Program-made: the position numbers and the translations under genes
Part shown: one piece after another, positions 8,268-18,175 of the stretch
Position numbering within the stretch: position 1 is the stretch's first letter
How the letters are laid out: each line of letters opens with the position of its first letter
Origin: Poseidonibacter ostreae
GTDB lineage: Bacteria > Campylobacterota > Campylobacteria > Campylobacterales > Arcobacteraceae
Direction: 5' to 3'
Length of the DNA: 48,484 nt
Assembly: GCF_009208075.1 (NCBI RefSeq)
Contig: NZ_WFKJ01000021.1
Location: 1-48,484 of the forward strand
Notes under the pieces: generated by a model
What the model saw: only the letters and a program-made list of their open reading frames with translations
Told to the model about the DNA's origin: nothing
Databases searched by the model: none

Positions 8268-9287
8268 ATGGATTTTAGATATATAGGAAATAGTGGACTT
8301 AGAGTTTCTTCTATTTGTATGGGAACAATGACTTTTGGTTCTAGTACATCAAAAAAAGAAGCTTTCAAGATTTTAGATAAAGCATATGACAATGGAATAA
8401 ATTTTTATGATACAGCAGAGTTATATCCAGTTCCACCTAAAAAATCTACAGCAGGTGATACTGAAGAGATTGTAGGAGAGTGGTTAAAAACAAAAGAAAG
8501 AGATTCTATTATATTAGCTTCAAAAGTAAGTGGAGCAGCTGCTGGTTGGTTTGTTCCACCTCAAAGACATGGTCTTACAGCTATTGATTCTTTTCATATT
8601 AAAAAAGCAGTTGAGGGTAGTTTAAAAAGACTTGATACAGATTATTTAGATCTTTATCAAATGCATTGGCCAGACCCAATTGTACCAATTGAAGAATCAT
8701 TAAGAGCATTTGATGAGTTAGTAAAAGAGGGTAAAGTACGATATATTGGAACTTCAAATGATACTGCTTATGGACTTACAAAAGCAAATGAAACATCTAA
8801 AAATAAAAATCTTTCAAGATTTCAATCAATTCAAAATAATTTCTCTTTATTAAACCCAAGATTTTTAGATGAACTTGCAACTGTATGTAGAAAAGAGAAT
8901 ATTTCTTTACTTCCATATTCTCCAATAGCAGGAGGTGTTTTATCAGGTAAATATAACAACAATTTCTATCCAGAAGATTCAAGATTTGCAGCTTATATAA
9001 ATAATTCAAATCCTAGAGTTCAAGCACAAGCTGCTAGGTTTGTAAATGCTAAAACAATTGAAGCTTCAAATGAATATACACAATTAGCTAAAGAGTATGG
9101 AATATCACCTGTTACATTAGCAGTTGCATATTCTAAACATTTTGACTTTGTAGCATCTACTATTATAGGTGCAAGAGAATTATCTCAACTTGATGAATCT
9201 TTAGAAGCTTTTAAATTTAGTATTGATAAAGAGTTAATGAAAAAAATTGAACAGATACAAAACAAAATAATGTATCCAATGGGATAA
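8268..9287 (+). CDS. Aldo/keto reductase (Tas/YajO-like)
   Basis: This 339-aa cytosolic NAD(P)H-dependent oxidoreductase has a TIM-barrel of the AKR family. The catalytic tetrad is visible as Asp48, Tyr53, Lys86 and His133 (FYDTAELY, ASKV, QMHWPD). The C-terminal STIIGARELSQLDESLEA fits the cofactor-binding end. AKRs reduce aldehydes and ketones; this long form, with an insert after Tyr53, resembles E. coli Tas. The start ATG follows AAGGAAATATT, and a TATAAT -10 lies at 8231-8236. It is divergent from tctC, so a link to the carboxylate island is possible, but no direct evidence fixes its substrate. Confidence 0.9.
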   Translation: MDFRYIGNSGLRVSSICMGTMTFGSSTSKKEAFKILDKAYDNGINFYDTAELYPVPPKKSTAGDTEEIVGEWLKTKERDSIILASKVSGAAAGWFVPPQRHGLTAIDSFHIKKAVEGSLKRLDTDYLDLYQMHWPDPIVPIEESLRAFDELVKEGKVRYIGTSNDTAYGLTKANETSKNKNLSRFQSIQNNFSLLNPRFLDELATVCRKENISLLPYSPIAGGVLSGKYNNNFYPEDSRFAAYINNSNPRVQAQAARFVNAKTIEASNEYTQLAKEYGISPVTLAVAYSKHFDFVASTIIGARELSQLDESLEAFKFSIDKELMKKIEQIQNKIMYPMG

Positions 9288-9376
9288 CTATAAAAATTAT
9301 TTAATCTTTTTGCTATTATTAAATTATAATATTTATTAATATATAATAAGTTAAAAATAGTTACAAGGTCTCAATA

Positions 9377-11932
9377 ATGAAGAGTTTTAGTCTTGCAAAA
9401 AAGTTTGCAATTGTTACAATTATCGTAACAGTAAGTATGTTAATTATTGGTTATTTTATTTTAAATAACTATAAGAATAATTTGAAAAATGAAGTTTATA
9501 ATGATTTAAATATCGAATTGAATTATTTAGCTGATCAAAAACTTAAATCAAAATTAGAAGTTGGTATATCAAATGCTATATCAATCTCTAATGATGGTAT
9601 GATAAAAAACTCTTTATCTTTAAATAACAGAGCCTTAGCAATAAAAGCACTCTCCTCTTTATCAAAAGATATGAAAACTCATACACCTTTTAAAAATATA
9701 AAAGTACATATTCATACAAAAGATAATAAATCATTTTTACGGTCTTGGAAAGATAAAAAATTTGGTGACGATTTAAGCTCTTTTAGATCAAGTGTTGTAA
9801 AAGTAAATAAAACAGTAAACTCTGTTAATACATTTGAAGTGGGTAAAGCAGGACTTAGTATAAGATCTGTTGTTCCTATTGTAGATGAAAATAGTAATCA
9901 TTTAGGTTCCTTAGAATTTATGCAAGGTGTTAATTCAGTTGCTAAATCTTTCGATAAAATAGGAGATGCTTTCTTTTTACTTATGGACAGTTCCTTAGCT
10001 GTTGCCAAAGTTGATGATAAATATAAATTAGGTAATTATATTATTTCACAAAAGTTTATCAATAAAGAAGTTTTAAATGATTTAAAAAATATTAATTTTA
10101 AAGAATTAATGGACAATAAATACTTAATGGATGATAAATATTTTTATTCATATATTGATATAAAAGACTTTAATGGTAAAAAATTAGGAATAGCTGTTAC
10201 TTCTCGTGATATAAAAAAAGTTGAAGTTGCTATAAATAATGCTTCTATAATAATCTGGGTAGCATTACTTATTTTAATTGTATCTTTACTATTAGCAATG
10301 ATTGTTTCTTTAATAAATATGAAAAAAAATATAATTGCACCAATTTTAAATCTTAAAAATGCAATAGATATTATTAAAAATAACACTACATTAGATTCAA
10401 CTAGAATAGAGATAAAATCAAAAGATGAAATTGGTGATGTTGTTCAAAGTTTTAATGAGTACTTAGACTCAATTGCAAGTGGTCAAGAAGAAGATAGAAT
10501 TGTTATTGAAGAGTCTAGAATAATTATTGGAAAAGTTAATGCGGGATTATTAAACGACAGAATTAAAAACAAAGCGCACTCTGCTGAAGTTGATTCTTTA
10601 GTTGGTGAAATAAACAATATGATTACAAGAATGCAAACAAATTTAACACAATTATCAGATGTATTAGTAGCTCTTGCTAATGCAAAATATGATCATCCTA
10701 TTCCACATATTGAAGGGCTAACAGGATTAATTGCATCTTTATTAAGTGGAACAAAAGTTACACAAGCAACAAGTAATGAATTGATGTGTTTAATTGATGA
10801 ATCAAATAACAAGCTTACAAATAGTGCTAGTGAATTATCAAATGCATCAAAAAGATTAAGTGATTCTTCAAATGCACAAGCAGCATCTTTAGAAGAGACT
10901 GCCGCAGCAATTGAAGAAATCTCTGCAACTATTGATAGAAGTAGTCAAAGTGCAACTAAGATGGCTTTATATGCACAAAATGTAACTAAATCAAATGAAA
11001 TAGGAAAAACTTTAGCTTATAAAACATCAGAATCAATGGAGCAGTTAAGTGTTGAAGTAAATGCTATTCATGAATCAATTTCTGTTATTGATCAAATTGC
11101 ATTCCAAACAAATATTCTATCATTAAATGCAGCCGTTGAAGCAGCAACTGCTGGTGAGGCTGGAAAAGGTTTTGCTGTTGTTGCTCAAGAGGTTAGAAAT
11201 CTTGCAAGTAGATCTGCAGAAGCTGCAAAAGAGATAAAAGATTTAGTAGAAAGTGCAACTTCAAAAGCAAAAGATGGTAAAGAGATTACTACTAAAATGA
11301 TTAGTGGTTATAATGAATTAAATGAAAATATTGAAGTAACTATTCAACTAATTGAGGATGTTGCAACAGCTTCAAAAGAACAACAACTTGCTATGGCTCA
11401 AATAAATGATACGGTAAATTCTCTAGATCAAGCAACACAACAAAATGCATCATTAGCTTCAAATATTAATAATATGGCAGGAGTTACAACATCTTTAGCT
11501 GTTCAGTTACAAAGTGTTGTGAATAAAACATCTTTTGATAAAAAAGCAAAAGCATTAATCTGTGATACAGATTTGATTTTTGATGTAAATAAATTAAAAT
11601 CAGACCATATTGTCTTTAAAAATACAAACTTTGCACAGTGTAAATCAAAACATACCTTTACCGTTAAAAATCATCATGAATGTAATTTAGGGAAATGGAT
11701 TGATGCTAATAAAGATAGTGAATTTGCAAAAAGTAATGAGTGGCAAGAATTATTAATTGCACACAGAAGAGTTCATTCTATGGTACAAGATACTGTAGAT
11801 TTATACGCGCAAGATTATGATAATGAACATATTTTTGCAGTAACTGAAAATATTGAAAAAAATATTGAAATAGTTTTTGAACTATTAAATAGAATTAGAG
11901 AAATTAATTGTAAAAGTCAGGATTTAAAATGA
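9377..11932 (+). CDS. Methyl-accepting chemotaxis protein with Cache sensor and CZB zinc domain
   Basis: This 851-aa chemoreceptor has a first membrane helix (about 10-30) and a periplasmic double-Cache-like sensor (about 35-285, with the telling [18 protein letters not shown]). A second helix (about 290-315), a HAMP domain (about 315-370) and a HAMP-like linker follow. The cytoplasmic signalling hairpin (about 470-720) has its tip around residue 590 ([20 protein letters not shown]). A C-terminal CZB domain carries likely zinc ligands His744, Cys769 (in CNLGKW), His796 and His800. CZB domains tune signalling to zinc or hypochlorous acid. It overlaps the next PAS gene by 4 bp, so the two are coupled. 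Confidence 0.92.
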   Translation: MKSFSLAKKFAIVTIIVTVSMLIIGYFILNNYKNNLKNEVYNDLNIELNYLADQKLKSKLEVGISNAISISNDGMIKNSLSLNNRALAIKALSSLSKDMKTHTPFKNIKVHIHTKDNKSFLRSWKDKKFGDDLSSFRSSVVKVNKTVNSVNTFEVGKAGLSIRSVVPIVDENSNHLGSLEFMQGVNSVAKSFDKIGDAFFLLMDSSLAVAKVDDKYKLGNYIISQKFINKEVLNDLKNINFKELMDNKYLMDDKYFYSYIDIKDFNGKKLGIAVTSRDIKKVEVAINNASIIIWVALLILIVSLLLAMIVSLINMKKNIIAPILNLKNAIDIIKNNTTLDSTRIEIKSKDEIGDVVQSFNEYLDSIASGQEEDRIVIEESRIIIGKVNAGLLNDRIKNKAHSAEVDSLVGEINNMITRMQTNLTQLSDVLVALANAKYDHPIPHIEGLTGLIASLLSGTKVTQATSNELMCLIDESNNKLTNSASELSNASKRLSDSSNAQAASLEETAAAIEEISATIDRSSQSATKMALYAQNVTKSNEIGKTLAYKTSESMEQLSVEVNAIHESISVIDQIAFQTNILSLNAAVEAATAGEAGKGFAVVAQEVRNLASRSAEAAKEIKDLVESATSKAKDGKEITTKMISGYNELNENIEVTIQLIEDVATASKEQQLAMAQINDTVNSLDQATQQNASLASNINNMAGVTTSLAVQLQSVVNKTSFDKKAKALICDTDLIFDVNKLKSDHIVFKNTNFAQCKSKHTFTVKNHHECNLGKWIDANKDSEFAKSNEWQELLIAHRRVHSMVQDTVDLYAQDYDNEHIFAVTENIEKNIEIVFELLNRIREINCKSQDLK

Positions 11933-12312
11933 GTAGTGAAACAGTATTAAAAGAAAATGCATTTTTAGTTAGTGAAACAGATTCTAAGGGTATAATAAAA
12001 TTTGCAAATGAAGAATTCTGTAATGTTGCGGGATATAGTTTAGAAGAATTGATTAATCAACCTCATAATATGGTTAGACACAAAGATATGCCAAAAGCTG
12101 CTTTTGAAGATTTATGGAAGACTGTAAAATCTGGAAATGTATGGCAAGGATATGTGAAAAATGCTACAAAACAGGGTGGATTTTATTGGGTTTTTGCAAC
12201 TGTTTATCCTTATAAAGATGCGAATAAAAATGACTGTTATATATCATGTCGAAGAAAACCATCACGAGAAGATATTCAAAAAGCAGAAGAGCTTTACTCA
12301 ACTATGAGATAA
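11929..12312 (+). CDS. PAS domain protein, Aer/CetB-like energy-taxis sensor
   Basis: This 127-aa cytosolic protein is essentially one PAS domain. It has the Aer-type features [39 protein letters not shown] and [12 protein letters not shown]. In Aer this fold holds FAD and senses redox state. Campylobacter CetB is a stand-alone PAS protein of the same kind that signals through the separate membrane partner CetA. Here it overlaps the chemoreceptor stop by 4 bp (ATGA), suggesting the two act together. Unlike CetA, this partner has its own periplasmic sensor. FAD binding is inferred from family resemblance. Confidence 0.85.
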   Translation: MSSETVLKENAFLVSETDSKGIIKFANEEFCNVAGYSLEELINQPHNMVRHKDMPKAAFEDLWKTVKSGNVWQGYVKNATKQGGFYWVFATVYPYKDANKNDCYISCRRKPSREDIQKAEELYSTMR

Positions 12313-12325
12313 GCTCTTCTTTATT
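12285..12325 (+). terminator. Terminator hairpin at the end of the PAS gene
   Basis: Ten-base perfect arms AGAAGAGCTT (12285-12294) and AAGCTCTTCT (12311-12320) enclose a 16-nt loop and are followed by TTATT. The left arm and loop lie within the last codons of the PAS gene. This ends the chemoreceptor-PAS unit before the 238-bp spacer to the ABC importer. Confidence 0.7.
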
Positions 12326-12463
12326 AAATTAGTTCTAAATACAACTTACCTAGATACTTTTAGCTTTTCATAGACTTCATAACAAACTACAGTTATAACT
12401 ATATCAAATATACTTACTATATTATTTTATTATCATTAATTAAATATATCAGAAGGCAAATAT

Positions 12464-12523
12464 TGCAACTAAGTTGCATTTAAGTCATTTTATTTATAAT
12501 TCCATTATTGCAACTAGGTTGCA
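12464..12523 (+). promoter_or_regulatory. ABC-operon promoter flanked by two TGCAAC-N3-GTTGCA palindromes
   Basis: Two 15-bp palindromes, TGCAACTAAGTTGCA (12464-12478) and TGCAACTAGGTTGCA (12509-12523), differ at one central base and have centres 45 bp apart. A TATAAT (12495-12500) lies between them. A possible -35 TTGCAT (12474-12479) overlaps the first palindrome with a rather short 15-bp spacer. Two operators bracketing the -10 suggest repression by a dimeric regulator, but I cannot name it; the sequence is not a NikR, Fur or Zur site I know. The rest of the 12313-12550 spacer is AT-rich with no gene seen. Confidence 0.65.
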
Positions 12524-12550
12524 TAAAATTAAATATTAAAAAGGGATTTT

Positions 12551-14053
12551 ATGAATAAAAATATATTCTATAAATTTATGTTAATTAGCATGTTGTTCTT
12601 ATTTGCAAATGCAAAGGAATTAAAAGTTATTGCTCCTTGGGAAGTAACAGGACTTGAACCTACACAATCAGGTAAAATTTTTCAATCAATGCAAGTTGCA
12701 GAAAACTTAGTAGGTGTAAATGAAATAGGTGAATTAATACCTGCCTTAGCTACTACTTGGTCTGTTTCTAATGATGGTTTAGTTTGGACATTTAATCTAA
12801 GAGATGGTGTAAAGTTTCATGATGGAAGTTCTTTAAATGCAAGTATTGTAGAGTATAACTTAAATACAAATGCAGTACTTAAAAAAAGTATTTTAAGTTA
12901 TCTTCCTTTAAAAAGTATAAAAGCAAAAGGAAAGACAATTGAAGTAACTTTAACTTCTAAATTTAATTCTTTACCTGCTTATTTTGCACACTATAGTACA
13001 GTGATTCTAGCAAAAAAATCTTTTGATGAAAATGCAAAGGTTATAAATATGATTGCAAGTGGTGCATATGAAGTTAATAAAATAACACTACCTTTAAAAG
13101 TTAAACTTATTAGAAATGAAAATTGGTGGAATGGTAAAGCGAATATAAAAGAAGCTTCATATTTAGCTGTAGGAAAGGGCGAAACTAGAGCTTTAATGAT
13201 TAAAAGTCAAGAGGCTGATATTGCATATAATATACTTCCAACTTCAATAAAATCTTTAAAGAAAAATCCAAATTTGAATGTAGAGTTTAAAGCAATACCA
13301 AGAGCAAGAATGCTGAAGGTTAATTCTGGTTCAGAGTTTTTTAATACAGCAGAATTAAGAGAAGCAATAAGTTTAGCAATAAATAGAAAAGCTATTGCAA
13401 AAGTTATCTTAAAAAATGAGGATTTAGCAGCAACACAGATGTTTCCAGTTTCTATGAGCCTTTGGTATAATAAAGAGTTAAAACCTTTATCTTATGATAT
13501 AAAAAAAGCAAATAAATTATTAGATAATGCTGGTTGGAAGAAACAAAGCGATGGGTTTAGGTATAAAGATGGGAAAAAGTTTGAAATTACTTTAGATACT
13601 TATAATGATAGACCAGAACTTCCTGTAATTGCAACAGCTATTCAAGCTCAGTTAAAAAAGATTGGTGTTGATTTAAAACTATTAATAGGTAGTTATACAG
13701 AAATTATTAGAAAACATAAGAATAATACTTTACATTTAGGATTAATTTCTAGAAACTTTGTTTTAGTACCAAACCCATTAGGAACTTTACTTCAAGATTA
13801 TGGTAAAGGTGGAGCAAACTGGGGTGCAATGAACTGGAAAAATGAAACGATGTTTAAATATTTAGATGAGTTAAAGTCATCTGATAATAGACAGTTACAA
13901 TACAAAGTTACTGAACTTTTACAAAATGAATTACCCTCTATTCCATTAGCTTGGACTGAGAAAACTGTTGTTTCAAATAAAAGAGTTAATAATGTTAAAG
14001 TTGACCCTTTAGAAATAAATTTCTTTTTAGCACAAATTAAATGGACTAAATAA
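12551..14053 (+). CDS. ABC transporter substrate-binding protein, family 5 (nickel/peptide/opine type)
   Basis: This 500-aa periplasmic binding protein has a signal peptide over residues 1-21 (hydrophobic core then FANAKE). Family 5 hallmarks are LVGVNEIGELIPALATTWSVSNDGLVWTFNLRDGVKFHDG near the N terminus and ELREAISLAINRKAIAKVIL near residue 280. It has no lipobox cysteine. Two permeases and an ATPase follow at short distance, giving a complete importer layout. NikZ-type nickel importers in Campylobacter belong to this family, but peptides and opine-metal complexes are equally possible. The start follows AAGGGATTTT. The two palindromes upstream suggest control by a metabolite- or metal-responsive repressor. 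Confidence 0.88.
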   Translation: MNKNIFYKFMLISMLFLFANAKELKVIAPWEVTGLEPTQSGKIFQSMQVAENLVGVNEIGELIPALATTWSVSNDGLVWTFNLRDGVKFHDGSSLNASIVEYNLNTNAVLKKSILSYLPLKSIKAKGKTIEVTLTSKFNSLPAYFAHYSTVILAKKSFDENAKVINMIASGAYEVNKITLPLKVKLIRNENWWNGKANIKEASYLAVGKGETRALMIKSQEADIAYNILPTSIKSLKKNPNLNVEFKAIPRARMLKVNSGSEFFNTAELREAISLAINRKAIAKVILKNEDLAATQMFPVSMSLWYNKELKPLSYDIKKANKLLDNAGWKKQSDGFRYKDGKKFEITLDTYNDRPELPVIATAIQAQLKKIGVDLKLLIGSYTEIIRKHKNNTLHLGLISRNFVLVPNPLGTLLQDYGKGGANWGAMNWKNETMFKYLDELKSSDNRQLQYKVTELLQNELPSIPLAWTEKTVVSNKRVNNVKVDPLEINFFLAQIKWTK

Positions 14054-14057
14054 TTAA

Positions 14058-14999
14058 ATGCTAAAAGTTTTATTTTCAAAAGTACTGCAAGTTTTTACAC
14101 TTGCAGTATTTATAAATACTATTTGTTTTATTTTAATACATGCACTTCCTGGAGATAAGGCTTTAAAAATTGCTGCTGGAAGATACGGACCTGATGTTGT
14201 TACAAATGAGATTGCTCAAAATGTTGCACAAGAACTTGGATTAAATAGACCTTTATATGAACAATATTTTGATTCACTATTTCAACTTCTACAATTTGAT
14301 TTAGGATATTCTTTAGTTACAGGTCAAAAGATTATAGATGAACTTCAAACTCAATTTGGATACTCTTTATACCTTGCACTTTTTGCTTTTATTTTAAGTT
14401 TGATTATTTCTTTTCCTTTGGGTATATATTCAGGAAGTAAAAATAATGGATTTATTGATAAACTAAGTCTTTTTTTCTCTATAGTTTTTAAAGCAATTCC
14501 ACCTTTTGTCTTAGCAATTATTTTAATAATCATATTTAGTATACAGTTAAATATACTACCACCTGCTGGTTTTGATGATTGGACATACTTTATTTTGCCA
14601 GGATTAACTCTTGCTTTAGCTCTTAGTGCTGTTTCAAATAGGTTAATTAGAGAATCAATGAGTGAAGTTACAAAATCAACTTATTTTACATATGGAAAAT
14701 ATAAAGGATTATCAAATTACGTTTTAGTAAAACGACATGCTTTAAAAAATGCCTTTATTCCTATCTTGGCTTTTTTAGGACTTCAATCTATTTATTTAAT
14801 AGAAGGTGTGGTTGTAGTTGAATCATTATTTGCTTTTCCAGGTATTGGACATGCTTTAGTTCATGCCGTTTTATCAAGGGATGTACCAATGATTCAAGGT
14901 ACAGTTTTATTAATGGGAATATTTTTTATTTTAATAAATCTTTTTACGGACATCTTATCAAAATATTTAGACCCTAGATTAGGAGTTAAACATGATTAA
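14058..14999 (+). CDS. ABC transporter permease, DppB/NikB type
   Basis: This 313-aa inner-membrane permease has about six helices. The N-terminal stretch HALPGDKALKIAAGRYGPD and the following QELGLNRPLYEQY are typical of DppB/NikB subunits. The ATPase-contact EAA-like loop is around residue 220 (KYKGLSNYVLVKRHALKNAFIP), and EGVVVVESLFAFPGIGHALVHAVLSRD is near the end. It begins 4 nt after the binding protein and overlaps the next permease by 8 bp. It should form the membrane channel as a heterodimer with that protein. Confidence 0.92.
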   Translation: MLKVLFSKVLQVFTLAVFINTICFILIHALPGDKALKIAAGRYGPDVVTNEIAQNVAQELGLNRPLYEQYFDSLFQLLQFDLGYSLVTGQKIIDELQTQFGYSLYLALFAFILSLIISFPLGIYSGSKNNGFIDKLSLFFSIVFKAIPPFVLAIILIIIFSIQLNILPPAGFDDWTYFILPGLTLALALSAVSNRLIRESMSEVTKSTYFTYGKYKGLSNYVLVKRHALKNAFIPILAFLGLQSIYLIEGVVVVESLFAFPGIGHALVHAVLSRDVPMIQGTVLLMGIFFILINLFTDILSKYLDPRLGVKHD

Positions 15000-15777
15000 G
15001 TATTTTGACTCAAAGTTTATTGGAATTATCTTACTTGTTCTTTTATGTTTATTTTCAGTGTTAGTTCCTTTTTTTAGTGGATATGAGCCTCATGAACAAG
15101 ATTTAATGAAAAGTTTTTCAGGAATTACTAATGCAAATCTATTGGGAACTGATCATTTTGGAAGAGATATGCTAACAAGAATTGCTTATGCAATACAATT
15201 ATCTTTTTCTTTAGCTTTTCTTACTATGTTAACATCTGCAATTCCTGGGATTTTATTAGGGGTTTTAGCAGCATATAAAAGAGGAATAATAGAAAAAATA
15301 TTAGTTCTTTTTTCAGATATTATATTAGCACTACCAGGATTACTTTTAGTTTTACTTTTTGTTGCTTTTGCTCCTGGAAATTTTTTATATTTATATTTAG
15401 GCCTATCTTTATCTTTATGGGTAGAATTTTTTAGGGTAAGTAGAGCTAAAACAAAATCTATTTTAGTTGAGCCTTATATTGAATCAACGAGGCTTTTAGG
15501 CTTTTCATCATTTTATATTCTTAAAAAACAAATTTTACCAAGCTTATATCCAGTTATGTTAACTCTTTGTGCTTTTGCTATGAGTACAGCAATTATTGCA
15601 ATCTCAACTCTAAGTGCTATTGGAGTAGGACTTCAACCTCCAACTGCAGAACTTGGTAGTATGATTGTTGAATTAATGCCTTATTTTGAAGAAGAACCAT
15701 TTTTAGTTGTTTTACCATCTATATTTATATTTTTATTAGTTTTATCTTTACAACTAATAGCAAAAAAGGATTACTAA
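14992..15777 (+). CDS. ABC transporter permease, DppC/NikC type
   Basis: This 261-aa permease has six helices. The DppC/NikC motifs LLGTDHFGRDMLTRIAYA (about 45-60) and the coupling loop ESTRLLGFSSFYILKKQILPSLYPVM (about 165-190) are present. It ends with LSAIGVGLQPPTAELGSMI, typical of the subunit. It is slightly short at the N terminus compared with enterobacterial relatives, but the first helix is present. Its TAA overlaps the ATG of the following ATPase gene by one base (TAATG), so the operon is tightly coupled. Confidence 0.92.
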   Translation: MIKYFDSKFIGIILLVLLCLFSVLVPFFSGYEPHEQDLMKSFSGITNANLLGTDHFGRDMLTRIAYAIQLSFSLAFLTMLTSAIPGILLGVLAAYKRGIIEKILVLFSDIILALPGLLLVLLFVAFAPGNFLYLYLGLSLSLWVEFFRVSRAKTKSILVEPYIESTRLLGFSSFYILKKQILPSLYPVMLTLCAFAMSTAIIAISTLSAIGVGLQPPTAELGSMIVELMPYFEEEPFLVVLPSIFIFLLVLSLQLIAKKDY

Positions 15778-17163
15778 TGTATAAGAAATTAGAAATTAGA
15801 AATTTATCAGTTTCTTCTAAAAATGCTATTTTAGTTAAAAACATAAATCTTAGATTCCAAAGGGGAACTCCATTAGTTCTTTTAGGGGAATCAGGCTCTG
15901 GAAAATCTTTAATTATTGATGCTATTATGGGAAGTTTATCTAAAGATTTAGAAATTAAAGGAGAAATACTTTTAGATGAAATAGATTTACTAAAGCTTTC
16001 ACTTGAAGAAAGAAGAGCTTTGTGGGGAAAAGATATAGCACTTTTACCACAAGAACCTTGGCGCTTTAGACCCTACTATGAAAATAGTAGAGCAGGTTAG
16101 TGAAGTACATCAGTTTATTCATAAAAACAAAGAAAATGCAAAAGAAAAAGCATTAAAAGATTTAGAGGATGTATCATTAAAAGAGTTTTCTAACTCCTAT
16201 CCTTTTGAAATATCAGGAGGTATGTGTCAAAGAACAACTATAGCAATTACTCATGCTTTTAATTCTCAAGTACTTTTAGCTGATGAGCCAACAAAAGGTC
16301 TTGATAAAGAACTTTGTAAGCAAGTATCAAAAAGATTAAATAAAGAAGTTGAAGAGAATAGACTACTTTTTGTAATCACTCACGATATAGATATTGCAAA
16401 GAATATAAAAGGAAATCTTGGAATAATAGTTGATGGAGAATTAATTGAATATGGGAAAAGTGAAGAACTTTTTTTAAATCCTATAAATGAATATACAAAA
16501 AGACTTTTTCAAAGTCAAAGCTCTTTATGGGATGTTAAAAAACCAGATAGTATGAATGAAGAGCTAATTGAAGTAAAAAACCTTAATAAAGAGTATGGTA
16601 AAAATAGTCTCTTTAAGAATTTAAATTTCAAACTAAGAAAAGGTGAAATTACGTCAGTTGTTGGAGTAAGTGGAAGTGGGAAAAGTACTTTAGGAGATAT
16701 TCTTCTTGGAGTAAAAACTCCTACAAGTGGAGAGATTATAAAATCAAAAAGTTTTGATATATTAAAATTTCAAAAAATATATCAACAACCACCAAGTGCT
16801 TTTTTACCAAACCAAATTTTAGAAGAGGGCTTTAAAGATTTAGTAAAACTTCATCATTTAAGTATGAAAAAAGTTTATGAATACTTAAAAAAAGTAAATT
16901 TAGAAAAAGGATTACTAAAAAGAAAACCCCATGAAGTTTCAGGTGGTGAACTTCAAAGAATGGCGATAATAAAAGTCTTACTTTTAAAACCAGCTTTTAT
17001 TTTTGCAGATGAAGCAACTTCTAGACTTGACTCAATAAGTCAACAAGAAGTAATATATCTTTTAGTTGATATTGTAAAAAAAGAAAAACTCTCACTACTT
17101 TTAGTAACACATGATTTAGAAATAGCACAAAAGATTTCTAATAACATTGTTTATTTAAAATGA
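15777..17163 (+). pseudogene. Fused double ABC ATPase (DppD-DppF/NikD-NikE type) with a frameshift
   Basis: Two overlapping frames together encode one ATPase fusion of about 461 residues. Frame 1 (15777-16100) has Walker A GESGSGKS and the Q loop LLPQEPW, then runs to a stop. Frame 2 carries on with ALDPTMKIVEQVSEV, the first domain's signature SGGMCQR, Walker B VLLADEPTKGLD and THD switch. It then holds a whole second ATPase: GVSGSGKST, VSGGELQR, FIFADEATSRLD, VTHD. The break is at about 16059-16065 in TGGCGCTTTAGAC; one extra C, or loss of two bases from a GCGC run, restores EPW-(R)-ALDPTM. Either the importer is newly inactivated or this is a sequencing error. All other motifs are intact, so any loss is recent. 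Confidence 0.8.
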
Positions 17164-17166
17164 TTT

Positions 17167-17200
17167 AAAACTTCTAAATATTATATTTAGAAGTTTTATT
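17167..17200 (+). terminator. Terminator after the ABC importer operon
   Basis: Perfect 14-bp arms (17167-17180 and 17184-17197, AAAACTTCTAAATA and its complement) enclose a 3-nt TTA loop, giving an A-rich left arm and a T-rich right end. It lies 3 nt after the ATPase stop and could act on both strands. Confidence 0.8.
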
Positions 17201-17255
17201 GCTTTCTTTAATAAACTTATATTAGAATATGATTATTTTATATATAAGGCTAAAT

Positions 17256-17618
17256 ATGAAAGTACGTGTTTATTATGAAGATACTGATGTTGGTGGAGTT
17301 GTTTATTATGCAAACTATTTAAAATTTTGTGAAAGAGCAAGGTCTGATTTGTTTTTTAAAAAAGGTATGTCACCACATAATGAAGATGAGTTTTTTGTAG
17401 TTAAGCATGTAGAAGCTGATTATGTTAAGTCTGCTGTTTTTGGAGATGAATTAGATGTTACTTGTGAACTTATAGAAAAAAAAGCTGCATCGATAACTAT
17501 TTATCAAGAAGTTTTAAAAGATGGTGAAGTTTTATTTAAAGGTAAATTTAAACTTGCTTTTTTAAAAAGTTTTAAACCTCATAGAATCCCAAAGGAATTA
17601 ATGAATGTATTTATTTAA
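17256..17618 (+). CDS. ybgC: YbgC/4HBT acyl-CoA thioesterase
   Basis: This 120-aa hot-dog-fold thioesterase hydrolyses acyl-CoA in the cytosol; YbgC is often linked to the Tol-Pal envelope system. It carries the family signature YYEDTDVGGVVYYANYLKFCERAR with the catalytic Asp in DTDVGG. The ATG at 17256 is chosen because AAGG lies 6 nt upstream and family members start MKVRVYYEDTD; a TTA/ATG-rich upstream extension to 17229 has no good ribosome site. The 3' end overlaps the next gene by 14 bp. No Tol genes are in the window. Confidence 0.88.
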   Translation: MKVRVYYEDTDVGGVVYYANYLKFCERARSDLFFKKGMSPHNEDEFFVVKHVEADYVKSAVFGDELDVTCELIEKKAASITIYQEVLKDGEVLFKGKFKLAFLKSFKPHRIPKELMNVFI

Positions 17619-18108
17619 AATATCCCTACTAGTTGTATTACTATCTTTTAATCTTTATTCTAAAGAGAATAAAATAGATACTTTTACAAGTTTAAATCAG
17701 GTCTATTTCTTGCCAGATGAAGCTGATAAAACAAAAGATAATATTTTTAATTTGATAAAAAATGCAAAAAAAAGTATTTCAATAGGAATGTATAATTTTT
17801 CTTATAAGAAATTTGCAAAAGAACTAGTTTCTTCTTCAAAAAATGGTGTTAGCATTAAAATTGTATTAGATAGGTCAAAAATTAAAAAAGATGATAAAAT
17901 TTACAAGTATTTTAAAAATAATGGAATAGATGTAAAAATCGCAGATAAAAAACTACATACAAAAATTGCTATATTTGATAAAGAAATAGCAGTACTTGGT
18001 AGTATTAATTGGACAAAAGAGTCATTTAAAGATAATTATGAAGTTGTATTATTTACAAGGGATAAAAAAATAATAAATAAAATGTTTAATTTTTTAAGAG
18101 AGTTTTAA
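17605..18108 (+). CDS. Secreted phospholipase D-like nuclease with single HKD motif
   Basis: This 167-aa protein has a signal peptide (about 1-19, MYLFKISLLVVLLSFNLYS). One PLD active-site motif, HTKIAIFD (H-x-K-x4-D), sits near residue 118, followed by GSINWTKESFKDNYE. Size and single motif match the Nuc endonuclease type, in which two chains pair to make one active site. It is probably periplasmic and cuts nucleic acid or another phosphodiester. It overlaps the thioesterase gene by 14 bp in another frame, so it is likely cotranscribed with it. Confidence 0.82.
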   Translation: MYLFKISLLVVLLSFNLYSKENKIDTFTSLNQVYFLPDEADKTKDNIFNLIKNAKKSISIGMYNFSYKKFAKELVSSSKNGVSIKIVLDRSKIKKDDKIYKYFKNNGIDVKIADKKLHTKIAIFDKEIAVLGSINWTKESFKDNYEVVLFTRDKKIINKMFNFLREF

Positions 18109-18175
18109 TTAATCTAGAATTCATAAATTTATTTTAAATTAATATTGGATAATATCTTTCTTCGGAGAGTATTAA

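Noticed and set aside
12313-12462. Possible small RNA or short gene in the spacer before the ABC importer
   Set aside because: No frame with a ribosome site and no stable structure beyond the PAS-gene terminator were seen.
16059-16100. Programmed frameshift in the ABC ATPase gene
   Set aside because: There is no slippery heptamer, no downstream structure, and no UGA-type +1 signal at the joint. An ordinary indel or read error is simpler.
12551-17163. Naming the importer NikZYXWV (nickel)
   Set aside because: The family fits but nothing in the binding protein or promoter is specific for nickel; peptide or opine uptake is equally possible.
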